From: Paracyclopina nana
Taxonomy: Eukaryota > Arthropoda > Copepoda > Cyclopoida > Cyclopettidae
Assembly (NCBI GenBank): GCA_019096065.1
Contig: JAGUCH010000001.1
Coordinates: forward strand, 16,058,001-16,122,000
Length of the DNA: 64,000 nt
Direction of reading: 5' to 3'
Shown here: one piece after another, positions 1 to 10,878 of the stretch
Layout: every line of letters starts with the position of its first letter
Position numbering within the stretch: the stretch's first letter is position 1
Translations under genes and position numbers: made by a program
The notes under the pieces: generated by a model
What the model was told of the DNA's origin: nothing
Databases searched by the model: none
What the model saw: only the letters and a program-made list of their open reading frames with translations

Positions 1-1674
1 AGATCTCGCTGTTTGTCCATTTTTCAGCAGGAAATAAGGCTACCAATCTAAGAAGGCTGACTTTATATTGATCTTTCCAATTTTATTGCCCCAAAGAAGA
101 AGGCGGAAATAAATAAAAAAGTGCATTTTTCGTCGGTGGCACGTGATCTCCTTCACCTCCAGATGCTCGTAAAAAAATTGGCTCGCCCTAATGCAATGAA
201 TAATCGTAATTCATCAACTTCTGACCTTGTTTTGGACCTTTTCCAATAATACATACAGCAGCGTATTATGCAAATCCCATAGTAGCACTCCAAGATATGC
301 AACGAAATTCTATCAGGAATACATCGTATTTTGAGAAAAATGAAGGCATATAGAAGTTTTAGGTAGTTGCTACACTTCATGCGGCTTACTGATCTTACAC
401 ATGCAGATTTATGAAATTGGGTCCAAGAAAAGGCCTTTTTTCCACAGTGGTATACAACAAGAGACGAGAGAGTGTATGGCTTACCTAAAAAAAAAGATGG
501 GAAAGCATCGATAAAAAGACATTAGGATATGCGGTTGGTGACATTTTCTTTCGGATCCATTTGGGCTTCCTGCTTGATATCATCTTACAAATGGTTTCCC
601 TCCTCACGACTGCATTTTGTCGTCCTCCGTCCCCTTCTCAATCATCATCATACGAATAAGAAGTCCCTTGGGACGACAACAACAGCAGCAGCAGCCAGAG
701 AAGCTACTTTTTTCAAATGACCACATATCCTACTAACTACATACACAGTCAAAACAATGCACATCGCCAGGAAATCGGTTGCACTTCTTCCACAACTGGG
801 AGAAGCTATTGACATAAATCATAATAATGCACGTGTTTTTTTAATGCCATGCCTAGCAGCTGCTGCTGAAAAGATAGCAAAGGAAAGAAGAGGCCACTCG
901 GCTACAACTACTGAGTCAGCAGCGTACGTTGTTGTATCACTCTGGCAATTACTGTTAATTTGGGCAATAAACACTCTTGGCCAACACAAAAGAAGCTCTG
1001 ATAGAGGCAGAAAAAGAACAAGAATCGGCCCGAGCCGGGGACTCAAATGGTTCCTAAGCAGGGCATTCAAATTCTGCAGAAGATTCGAGGTTAAACTTGA
1101 TTTACTGAGCTGCCTCGTTTCCTAAACTGTAGTTAAGGGTTGGTGGGCTTTATTGTTTTGCATCCAAAAAGAGGATGCTGCTGCTGCTGATGGATAAGGT
1201 TGCCAAAGGCTCGGAAAGCCCCAAGCCTTTATTGGATTTTAATGTCGCAAGATTTATTTCCCATACTTTGGCACACACACAATCCTACCCGGAAGCACTT
1301 TTATGCGCGCGTGAAGCTTTCAGCCACATTATCAGTTTATGAGGCAATTTGCTGCGATGATGATGAAATATGCGCCATTTTTTCAGTTGAGTGCAAGCAG
1401 AACTAATGAATTTAAGGCACAAGCAGGAAATTATTTCTTACTATGCAGCTCCCCTTATATACTAAGGAGAGTGCTTTTTCCCCCCGCGCGAAATCTCAGC
1501 TTTAGACAACAAATCAACCACTATTGAGAATGACGTACATATCACTCACAGTAAAGTGCATTAATTTGCTGAAAGTTGCAGCTTTCCTCTTCTTTCCAGT
1601 TCCACAACACCAAGAAACTTTTCTGGTGTGGTCAACAATCAAGGCCAAGTTTCGCTAATAATACTAGCGGCCAC
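1..1674. other. Spacer, no gene recognised
   Basis: AT-rich sequence with short chance reading frames on both strands and a few CAG-type triplets near 680 and 1180. I see no domain-like translation, splice-bounded exon or RNA gene. It may be intergenic or part of a long intron. Confidence 0.6.
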
Positions 1675-2060
1675 TATAAGCCATTGGAGGGACAAATTTT
1701 TTCGCTAGATGGCGCTTTTAGGGCAAGTATATTTGGAAAACTGTCGCGCGCGATACTTGTCACGTGATCACAAGCGGCAATTTCATTGGCTGATCAGCGG
1801 AGCCAGGTTAGAGAAAATTGGTTTCAGTAATGAAAAGCTTGGAAATGTGTGTGAGTTGCATATGGTTTTATGGCTTGAAAGGGTGCCATTTTATCCATAG
1901 ATTATGTCATATTAATAAAGTTTTCAGAATTAGTGCACCAAAAGCCAAAAAATAGCCCATTAGTGATCTCCTATGTAGTGCAGCCATGTCAAATGTACTG
2001 GGCAAAGTTGCCGGGCTAGATGGCGCATGGAATCTAGCGACTTTACGCCTTTGGCTTATA
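1675..2060 (+). mobile_element. MITE-like dispersed repeat, copy A
   Basis: A 386-bp unit that starts TATAAGCCATTGG and ends in the near-inverted form CCTTTGGCTTATA, so it has short terminal inverted repeats of about 9-13 bp. Most of it aligns by eye, in opposite orientation, to 10132-10540, including shared blocks near 1785-1875 and 1900-2060. The ends could reflect a TA target duplication as in Tc1/mariner-derived MITEs, but I found no clear longer duplication. It carries two copies of CTAGATGGCGC (1705-1715 and 2016-2026). The reading frames inside look incidental, because differences between the two copies fall at all codon positions. Confidence 0.7.
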
Positions 2061-2065
2061 CCCAT

Positions 2066-2084
2066 GCGCGCGCGCGCGCGCGCG
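2066..2084. repeat. (GC)n microsatellite
   Basis: An uninterrupted alternating GC tract of 19 bases directly after repeat copy A. Such tracts recur at about 8137, 11703 and 16423. Confidence 0.9.
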
Positions 2085-5023
2085 AGATGTATCAACAAAA
2101 TATGGGCGGAACTTGCGGTAGCCCACGCAACCTAGTCAAGCCAATATAGCTTTTGCGGCCAATCAAGCCCCATAATTTCTGCTTTATGACATGTGTATGC
2201 TATATGTATATAGTATTGAAAGTAGTGAGAGTGGAAGCAAGAAACTAGTAATTGACCGGCACTCCGAATTGGTTTTGCTGCATTATTGGCTTAGTTTCTC
2301 CCCAATCAAGGCACGCGAAGCAATTTGCCTTTTCAAGTAAAAAAATAGTACTATATGCAAGGATTGTGCAATTATCAGGAAGTGCTAGAGCTCTATAAGG
2401 CCTCGATTTCAAATGTTTTTCCTGGCATAGGCCACATAGCAAACGAAGGAGGGAAGAGGAGCCGTTTCTATCGATTTTGCAATGAACCGTCTCAAGGAAA
2501 TGCCACAGAAGAGGAGCCACCCCACGAAACACACCGAGGCAAACTGGACCAAAACGAGCCATATCATTACTGTATATCTTCATATCCAGCTCGCATTGAA
2601 TCGATACGAAGGAAGACGTGATTTTTATTTCCAGAGCCATATATAAATTACGGCTACAGTACGTGTGCCATTTCCTAGAGTAAATGTAACCACTTAGGTA
2701 CCTTTATGACTACACATATACCACTTTAACCATATAGGATTTGTAAATCACGAGCCCTTAATCAAAGCCATTTATGAATACATTGCGAGCAGCGCTTTCT
2801 TGCAGCTGAAGCAATCCTTTCATGCAGCTTTCAGAAAGTGTCAAAAGTTGCACGAAAGCCTTTTTTCTTTGCCTTGACGGAATTTTTATCTCGATTGGAG
2901 CAACGTATAGCAAACCACAGGAGCCCTAACTCTAATTTAAGGTGCAATTGGAGAACGAAGGGGGGAAAGTTTGAGCATGAAATTGCCCGCTAAATTGCGT
3001 TGTTCAAGATTGTTTTATCAGTTCAATATTGTTTCCCAGCAAGTTCATAGCATAATGCTAGTACAATTTTCAGCTGCTGATAATTATTCCTGCAGATATC
3101 CATGCATCACGAGCCTAATTCGCATTTTACATGAAAGTTGGCCATAAAAACTGAGAGGCTGAAAGGGAACAACACAAGGGCCTTTTTCCCAACAGCAGCA
3201 GCAGCAGCAGCAGCAGAGATCAGCATGATGAGCGGCTACAAACAAAAACCGTCGAAAGGAAACTTTCTTTGTTTGGGCAGACCTATTGTAGAAGATAAGC
3301 CCCATTTTCACTTGTGCACTGACTGCTGTATGTGAAGGACGACGACCTCGATTCTTTGGTGGTGGAGCCTGCAAATGACATGGAGAGGGCCTGGCACATC
3401 GGCCTTCCATGCTATAGCAAACTATAGAGAAGAAAAAATGTCTTTTTCGAGTGGTGTCGATCATCCCAAAGAATCCGTTGGCCCTTTCAAAATATGGTGA
3501 AAAATCCCGCTCTTTTGACATCAATGCAATCTTCAAATTAATGACATCTATCACACTTACTAGCATGAAAATGGGGATTTCTCAGCCTTCGAACATTGAT
3601 GGCGGGTGGTGGCAGCCAGCACAAAAAGTGATGATATTTCGCGATCGGTGTTGAACAAAAAGGGCCAATAAATGAACAAAGAACATGATGTATCGCATCG
3701 GTTTTTGATAGAAGCTATACTCAGCCCTGTCTATAGCTATCCCTGAGCAAGATTAGAGACAGCCAGCGGGAAAAATGGATGGAAACCTACCAAAACTGTG
3801 CCTAGCTTTTTAGTCAATCATAATGAGCTCATCATCATAGAGCAATTGCGCAGAAATATGTAACAGAGGAATGCAGCTACTCCTATACATGTATTAAAGT
3901 GAGCTGGGAAACGTGCCTGAAATCTTATTGTGAATGGAGATGTGTGTCGTAGTCAATTTCAAGGATGACTTGAATATTGCGTCAAAATGTTCAATCTCAC
4001 AGATAGGATTTTTTCCGCATATCTCTCTGGAAGAAGCAGCAGGAGCTCTGGCTTTCTAAAACTGGTTCCGCAAAGACATGCACCACTACGACTAAAATTG
4101 GAGCTTAGCAGAAGATGTGGCGGCACCAGTACTACTACTACCACTACTCGTGAGTGGGTTGAAAACAATTTTGCAGTCAAAAAGTTATCCTACATCGTAG
4201 TACACACATGGAACACTCAAGGGGAAAATGAGTAAATTCCTGTGGATCTTGCTGCCTCGCTGTACATGAAGAATAAGTGGCAAAAAGTTTCACGCGCGTA
4301 TATATATATATTCGCTCTGTACAGCAATGTAGACAACTTTGCTGGCTGCGAAATTTCCACATTAGATCTGGGGGGAAAAAATTCACCGCCCACTTTTTTG
4401 GTACTTTTCCTTGGATATTGTGTATGTGCAAAGAAGATGATGGTTGTTGCTGCCAGATTTGACGGTTCGTAATTGTCCCAGAGCTGTCATCGCATTGACA
4501 AGCGTTGCATGTTACGCCTGGTTTGATTGCAAGAAAATTACATATCGATTTCTTAATGCGCCATCAAATTAAATCCGAGCCAAAGAGGCATGTGAAAAAG
4601 GCCGTAACACAAAGGCAACGAGGATTTGGTGCGGAGTCGCAGCGTACTTTAGTGGCCTTAACGTTTGTAGCTCAACATCAACAACAATGGACGCGCAGTT
4701 ACAAATTGTAAACAAACATAGCTGGTCTTGATCTCTGCAACTTAAAGAGGGTCTCTGGTGAAAGAAGCCGTCGTTTTATGCCAACCGCCCCTCGTCTTCC
4801 TCCAGAATAGTGTTGTGGCACCAAAACCGACTCCTCATGCCATAGTGCACCACCGCCACCACTTACAACAACTTTGCGCAATGCGGACATGTTTGAGATC
4901 CAGCCACTAGCTCTTCGCGAAAGTAGAAGACGAGAAGCACTGAGGCTGGTATGGCAACCATGAAACAATAAGAATTAACTACATAATGCCCCTTTTCACT
5001 TTGAATACAAATGGGGGGCATAA
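2085..5023. other. Spacer or intron, no gene recognised
   Basis: AT-rich DNA without a recognisable gene. It holds a (CAG)8 microsatellite at 3193-3216, which creates artificial poly-Cys and poly-Ala frames, and scattered short open frames that do not resemble proteins. Confidence 0.55.
3193..3216. repeat. (CAG)8 microsatellite
   Basis: Eight perfect CAG units. The poly-Ala frame on plus and the poly-Cys frame on minus across this tract are by-products of the repeat. Confidence 0.9.
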
Positions 5024-5353
5024 ATCCCTTGTTCCGTAGCGCATCCAAGTGAGCTTTCTCCTTTCAATTCCATATTAGTTGTATCAAATGAAGTGGATTT
5101 GATGGAGCTTACTCCCCCTGAAATGTATATGGAAGAAGGTGAAGAAGAAGTTGAAAGGAGGCCAAGAGCATTAGCACAAACTGTCAGTCAGTCAATGCCA
5201 AGCGAGGTACTGCTGGGCGTTTCAAATGACCAACCCTCGTCATTACCAGATTAACTCAGCTTAGCTTGGAGACCTCCAGTTGATTATCCTTTGCAGGAGC
5301 TAAGAAGCTATGAAGGAAAGAGCCAAGAAACTATTGGAATTGCACCTAGCTGA
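5024..5353 (+). pseudogene. Coding-like block with one internal stop
   Basis: One frame is open for 76 codons from 5024, meets TAA at 5252-5254, and then stays open for 32 more codons to TGA at 5351. The translation has a protein-like composition: an acidic stretch (MEEGEEEVERRPR), then Ser/Gln/Pro-rich sequence, then after the stop a WRPPVDYPLQELR segment. A good acceptor (pyrimidine-rich, ending ATTAG) lies at about 5075, so this could be a terminal exon ending at the first stop, or a decayed exon or transposon remnant. I do not recognise the family. Confidence 0.3.
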
Positions 5354-8300
5354 GCAAGTGCATTAATACATTTTGTGTTGATGAGCAATATAGAAAGGGG
5401 CCTTCAACCTTTGAGACTCTTGCTGTAATTTATATGTCCAGATCAAAAGCCAACGTTTGTTGGCTGCAACACGAGATGTTGTTGTTTTTTTTCTCTCAAG
5501 GAAAAGCGCCTGTAGATGTGTGTGTGTGCAATAAGAGCAAATGGAATTCCGAGCTGGTGCCATATAAGACCAGCCACAATCATAAAACATTATGCATGGT
5601 GCTTTCACTTTTTTGCTGCTGCTCCAGCTGCTGGGGCTTCAAATGGGCCGTGTCTATGTTAGTCACAGTCCATATCCTGCTAATGAGGCCGTTTATTTCT
5701 CTCAAGCCACCATCGCAGAGTTCAAATTTGCCTAAAACTTTGATCCCAGCCAATTTTTCGGGCCAAGCTTCTGCTGTCTTTCTCCTAACTGCATGTGATT
5801 TATAGTACGAGTGCTATTTTACATATACTTCCTTATAGAGTGTATGCTATTCCCAGTTCCCATACTTTTGAATAATGGCTGGGGGTCATTGTATGTTTTA
5901 GCATTTTTAAACTCCCACTGAGGGAATCATCCTTTATAATGACTTATAATACTAAAAAGGTACTACTAAAAGAGAGAGCCCAAGAAGCCACATGAAAAGC
6001 CTTTTCTGAGCACAGTTTGGCACAATACGCAAAATGAATGAATTCTCCCCAAGCTCCAAATGCGAGGAGCAGCTCCAAAATAAATTCAAGCTCGGGACTT
6101 TTTTCACATTTTTTTCTCGTATAAAGTGAAGTATAGCCTCTTTGTTGCAAGAGCAATTAATTTTGAGCACAGATGAATCCGGAATGTGTTGCATTTTCCA
6201 TCCTTCCACTATTTCTGCGAAATGACTTCGGCTACAGAAGAGCCTTCAGTTCAAAACACGTGTGTGCAACTGCCTTAAATGGACATAAAGCTCAACGTGA
6301 GAAAGGAACTTCCTGGCATGAGAATAAATGTTTGACCTTAGTCCGACTGGGCCATAAAAAAGGCTCCTTTTTCATCTGTCAAGGGCCCAAAGCTATCAAG
6401 GAGCAAAGTCATCTCAAGGAAGAAGTGTTTGTTTATCACTCCACGACTATTCAATGGATCTCGACACGTCAATGCAATCGTTGCTCAATGGCCAAGTATC
6501 AAGTGCTCCTCTGAGTGATCCAGCTAACTTTCAACCAGCCAGCAATACAAAGTAGGACCAAGAAAGAAAGGGGTTGGGGTTGCTAACCCTCTGATCACTC
6601 TGCAGAAACTTTACGAGCTTTTCCTTTATATCTAGGTTAATATCTGCAAGCTTTTCCTCGTTTAGTGCAAGCACCAAAATTATAAACTATTCATGGAAAG
6701 AGGCCAAGAAAAGAACTCTATAAATATTTCTCACGCATGAGTCAGGATAAATGATGCGCAGCTTGTAATGGAAGTTTTGTGCCTTTCTTACCTGAAAATG
6801 GAAATTACGTAATGAATTAAGGATGTGGAAGTGGTTTTGCTCACATAGAAAGCCTCAAACTTGTGTGGCCTACTCAACGACGACTTTTGCCCAACATAGC
6901 AGTTCTGGACTTAATTTAGGGTAAGCTGGCTTTACGCTAATGAACGGATTTTTTTAACTGTAACTGACAGAGCTTAGCCTTGAGCCCTGAAAAGACGACG
7001 ATGCTATCTAGTTAACACGCGTTACTTTTAGTTGCAGTTATTACTACAAATTTCCCCCCTTTGTTTTTTGTGCTGTAATCCGATACAAAACAGGACCACC
7101 ATTTATTTTAAAAAGTTTAAGTTGTGCAGTTCATAAAAATACTAGGTATAGCTATCAGCTTGAAATAATTAACCCTTCTTAAGATTTTTCCCCTTTGCCG
7201 AAGAGAGATAAACTGCAGAGTAATTCGAGACCTTCGGAATGCTGATACTTCCTCTTCTGCTATTCTACGTATATTACCTAGTGCATAGCTACTTTAGTGG
7301 ATGGCTGTTAGTCTCTGTCAACTTTTTTCCCCGAAATAATTGCTGCGAAATCTCGGTTTACAACAATAGCAGGAACTACCGCGATGATTAATGGTCGTTC
7401 CCACTCTCTCTTGCTATTCTGCTAGCAAAAAGTTAGCGGAAAGAATTCGCATTAGCAAAGCAGCTTTTCTTGATGAGGAAGAACAAGAAAAGTCTGTCTT
7501 TGAAAATCGCTCACTGTCACATGATTTTGTTACGCTGCTCAAGCTTCTCAAGTTCCCATCTGAGCAAAAGCCAAAATGACGAGGGTTGTGCGTGAGCTGC
7601 TGATGATCATCTTGCTGAGGTCACTTTAAAAAACGAAGCAGGGGGCAAAATGCTGAAAAACTACGCAGTAGTACAACTGGGGAAGCGCGGAAAAAGGCTG
7701 CTCGAAAAATAAAAGGAAAAGTCAGCTGCTAATTGAGGGAATTTTTGAATCTTTGTGACACAGCGAAAGGAAAAGAAAGCCAGCTTCACGAGGTAGAATG
7801 TAGAAGTAGCTCATTTCGGGGTCATTTGACAATGAGTAGCAGAAGACGTCTTAAAGTTGCAGTAGCAGCAAAGATTGTTACTGGTAACTTGCCAAGTGTC
7901 ATGACTGACCCGCGCCAGCAGCAGCAGCAGCTTTTCTCTTTTAACTAGATGGAGAGCATACGCGCATTTTGCAAATTATCTTGACCCCAGGCAAATGAGT
8001 TTTGAAAGTTATGTACAACTTCTTCTGCACACCTCTGTAGGAGCTCTCTGCTCATTATCTGACGAAAAATGAGTGGCAATGAAAAAAGATTGGAACGCCA
8101 CGTGGTTTGTTTGTTATTGTTGTTATTTTTTACTTCGCGCGCGCGCGTCAGCTGCTGCATGGGCTTGCGCGCGCAACAGCTGTTACACTCCTTTGAAAAT
8201 AGTGTCGCATAACTAAAAGTAAAGAGGGTGCCATCTGGGGCACGCAAAACAAAAGAAATGAGCAAAAAATCCAAGTGGAAAAAGTCACACCGGAATGAGC

Positions 8301-9979
8301 TTGAAAAGCTGGGGGGGGAAAGAGGCAAAAGTTTCCATTGTAATCTACTTGCAAATAAGCACTTGACACTACAATCTGCCGCATAATACTTGGGTGTCAT
8401 GTCTTCCTGTTGATAGTTTCAGAAATTGGTTGCCTGTTACAGCAATTTACCAAGCAATGCAATGCTAGCTCTTGCTCAAATATGTACTCTCGAAGTATGT
8501 TGTCTTGATGAGCGCACGCAGCATCTGCAAGAACAATGCCAAGAATTTGACAACGTGACTTTTTTAATGCTCGACACGAGTGATTAAGGAACTTTTACTC
8601 TTTCAAGAGCTTCATGTAGTTGTACTAGTAGTACAGCATGCGTGCATTCGCCTCCCAAGAGCAGTGGCGAGCTCAAGAGTTCCCTCCACTCTAGTTTTTA
8701 TGGCTGCAAATTCAAATGAAGCATGTCTTTAACAGCTCTTGCTTCTAACAACAGTGACTATAGCAGCCAAAATGGCTCGTAAAAATTATTACAAGAATTG
8801 TGCTGGCTTAAGTGGCTCGCACTGCAGCTGGTTTAGAGGTGAATTTCATGACAAATAGATGCAAAACTGACGTTGACGTGACACACAATAAGTTGAAAAT
8901 GCAGGCTCCTTCTTCCACAGCAGCACCAGCTTTGATGGTAGTCGTTGCTGCTGCTGTTGTTGTTGTTGTGGGTGCACCACACTCACACGCACCATATTTG
9001 CATCTTGAACAAAGCGATGTGCTGAGCCTACGCTTGGCTTAAATAGTTTGTTTCCAGCATCAGCAGCATCTAGTATTTATATGAATAGCTCAGCCTCATT
9101 CTCTCTCAGGAGATTCATTTCAAAGGCAACCAGGATGGTGTGTATATGCCATACAGGAATCCCATTTTGGGCCCCTGTGAATGATGCCCTTAGGAAGCTA
9201 CTCTATGCAACGTACTACTGTGTGTAGGCATTAAACTTTGCCTCCACGACTACGACAAAATGTGCACAAAGCGTGTTGCAAATTTTGGTTAGACTTCTGC
9301 TTTTTCTGTAAGCTTTCTAAAGAGAAGGCCGCAAAAAGAGTGATGATACATTCTGGCCAGCCTCATCGTGATATGTATCACTCTCCTCTCCAAACTGCAC
9401 AAAATGCATATATATCCACCACCATTCAAAATTGTCAGTCAAAATGTGGCAGTTTTATGTGCTCCAATTCTGCTATTGTGCCATATAGTACTGCTATGCG
9501 GTGGGGAAAAAAGGGTGGTTCAGCGCAGTCCTCTATCCATTATCCAGAAAATACTGTTGAAAAAAACAGCAGTGAAGCCATTGCTGGTGCTACGATATGC
9601 CAGCTACTCGGCTCAAAAATTGCATGTATCATGCAATTCCCAGCAGAAATCAGAGCACACAACAAAACACTCGGGCACAGAAAACATGTAAATTCAACCT
9701 TCCGATTACACAGTGGCTCAAAATGCCTTCTGGACGCGCACGGTAAAAAAACTCGCGAAATCGTAGGAGTCAATTTTCATAGGGCCGTAAGCTAAAAACT
9801 ACCATTTTTGTCAGCTTGGCGGTGGGTTCACTACATACGGCAGTGAAGCGAAAATCCCGGTATATTGCTGAGATTTGGCGTGCGCTCGCTTCCACCGTAC
9901 AATAATGGATTTTTTCGTCACATGTGAAGAAATAATGCTCATTATTGTACAGTTGGCAGCTTGAAGGTTCTTCTTCAAT
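5354..9979. other. Spacer or intron, no gene recognised
   Basis: No recognisable gene. Contents include (CAG)5 at 7916-7930, a GC-rich island at about 8137-8180 with alternating CG followed by TCAGCTG and AACAGCTG, and a 185-codon open frame at 9238-9795 on plus that opens with TTG rather than ATG and resembles no family I know. Confidence 0.55.
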
Positions 9980-10055
9980 AAAAAAAGACTTGACCAGGAT
10001 TCGAACCAGAGTCTGCTGAGTGAAAGGTCTGAACCATACCACTGTACTATTAGAA
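9980..10055 (-). pseudogene. tRNA-like relic (tRNA-Glu-like)
   Basis: On the minus strand there is an A-box-like TAGTACAGTGG (10039-10049), then 42 bp start-to-start to a perfect B box GGTTCGAATCC (9997-10007), then a run of seven T bases (9980-9986) as a pol III stop. The sequence where the anticodon loop should be reads CTTTCAC, as in tRNA-Glu (TTC). The acceptor stem pairs poorly and the anticodon stem does not close, so this is a decayed tRNA gene or the head of a tRNA-derived SINE, not a working tRNA. Confidence 0.45.
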
Positions 10056-10131
10056 CACACACTCATACATATACATTCTGGCTTTCTAAAAATATTGCAT
10101 TACGTTTTATTAAAGTCTTCCAAATCAATCC

Positions 10132-10540
10132 TATAAGCCAAAGGCGTAAAGTCACTAGTTTCCATGCGCCATCTAGCCCGGCAACTTTGTCCAGTACATT
10201 TGATATGGCTGCACTACATTGGCAATCAAAAATGGGCTATTTTTTGGCTTTTGGTGCACAAATTCTAAAAACTTTATTAATATGACATATTCTACGGATA
10301 TATGGCCCCCTTTCAAGCCTTAAAATCATATGCAACTCACACAAATTTGCAAGCTTTTCATGGTTAAAACCAAATTTTTCTAGCCTGGCTCCGCTGGTCA
10401 GCCAATCAAATTGTCGCTCATCATCACGTGAAAAGTTCACGCGCGACAGAACATTAAACATTCTCAATCAATTTTTAGCCAAACTCGTCAATTTGGCGCT
10501 TTTTGTAAAAATTCTGGCTAAATAGTAAATATCCCTCCAA
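10132..10540 (-). mobile_element. MITE-like dispersed repeat, copy B
   Basis: Inverted relative of the unit at 1675-2060. The end carrying the inverted TATAAGCC terminus (10132 side) is preserved, while the other terminus has diverged near the GGAGGGA block. It keeps one CTAGATGGCGC motif (reads GCGCCATCTAG on plus, 10166-10176); the second motif position has decayed. A shorter partial match, again with CTAGATGGCGC, lies at 11299-11309. Confidence 0.7.
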
Positions 10541-10716
10541 ATATCTGGTTACCCTGCAAGTGCTGAGCTCTCGCTGGAAATGCGCGTGCGCGATTGACCG
10601 CAGAGCTTGACCTGCAAACTAGCTATCTTTTTTAAGGCTAATTTCTTCGTTAAATTGATCATTTTTTAGCATCTAAAAATACTATTGGGACTTTAAACCG
10701 TCACGAAGCTGACAAA

Positions 10717-10878
10717 AATGTCAATACTGTCCAGATGACTCGTCCATATAGGGTTTTTCGCTCATTCGTAGTAAAATTCCAGATCACTCGTGGCTTCGCC
10801 ACTCGGTGATCTTTCATTTGACTACTCATGAGCGAAAAACCCTATATGGACTCGTCATCAGGACAGTATTGTTACATT
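10717..10878. repeat. Foldback element (162 bp)
   Basis: A nearly perfect inverted repeat of about 79 bp per arm, centred on GTGGCTTCGCCAC near 10796. The arms share AATACTGTCC, GATGAC, CCATATAGGGTTTTTCGCTC and AGATCAC in mirror order. As RNA it would form one long hairpin. It is probably a small foldback transposon; it encodes nothing. Confidence 0.85.

Noticed and set aside
1709..1900. Reading frame shared by the two MITE copies (SGARLEK...CELHM)
   Set aside because: Both copies are open in this frame, but their differences fall at all codon positions and the frame is short, so it is noncoding homology.
3084..3566. 160-codon minus frame with a poly-Cys run
   Set aside because: The run is the reverse reading of the (CAG)8 microsatellite; the rest has no protein-like pattern.
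10717..10745. miR-8/200-like AATACTGTC core in the foldback
   Set aside because: It occurs on both arms as part of a much longer perfect inverted repeat and lacks a normal precursor shape.
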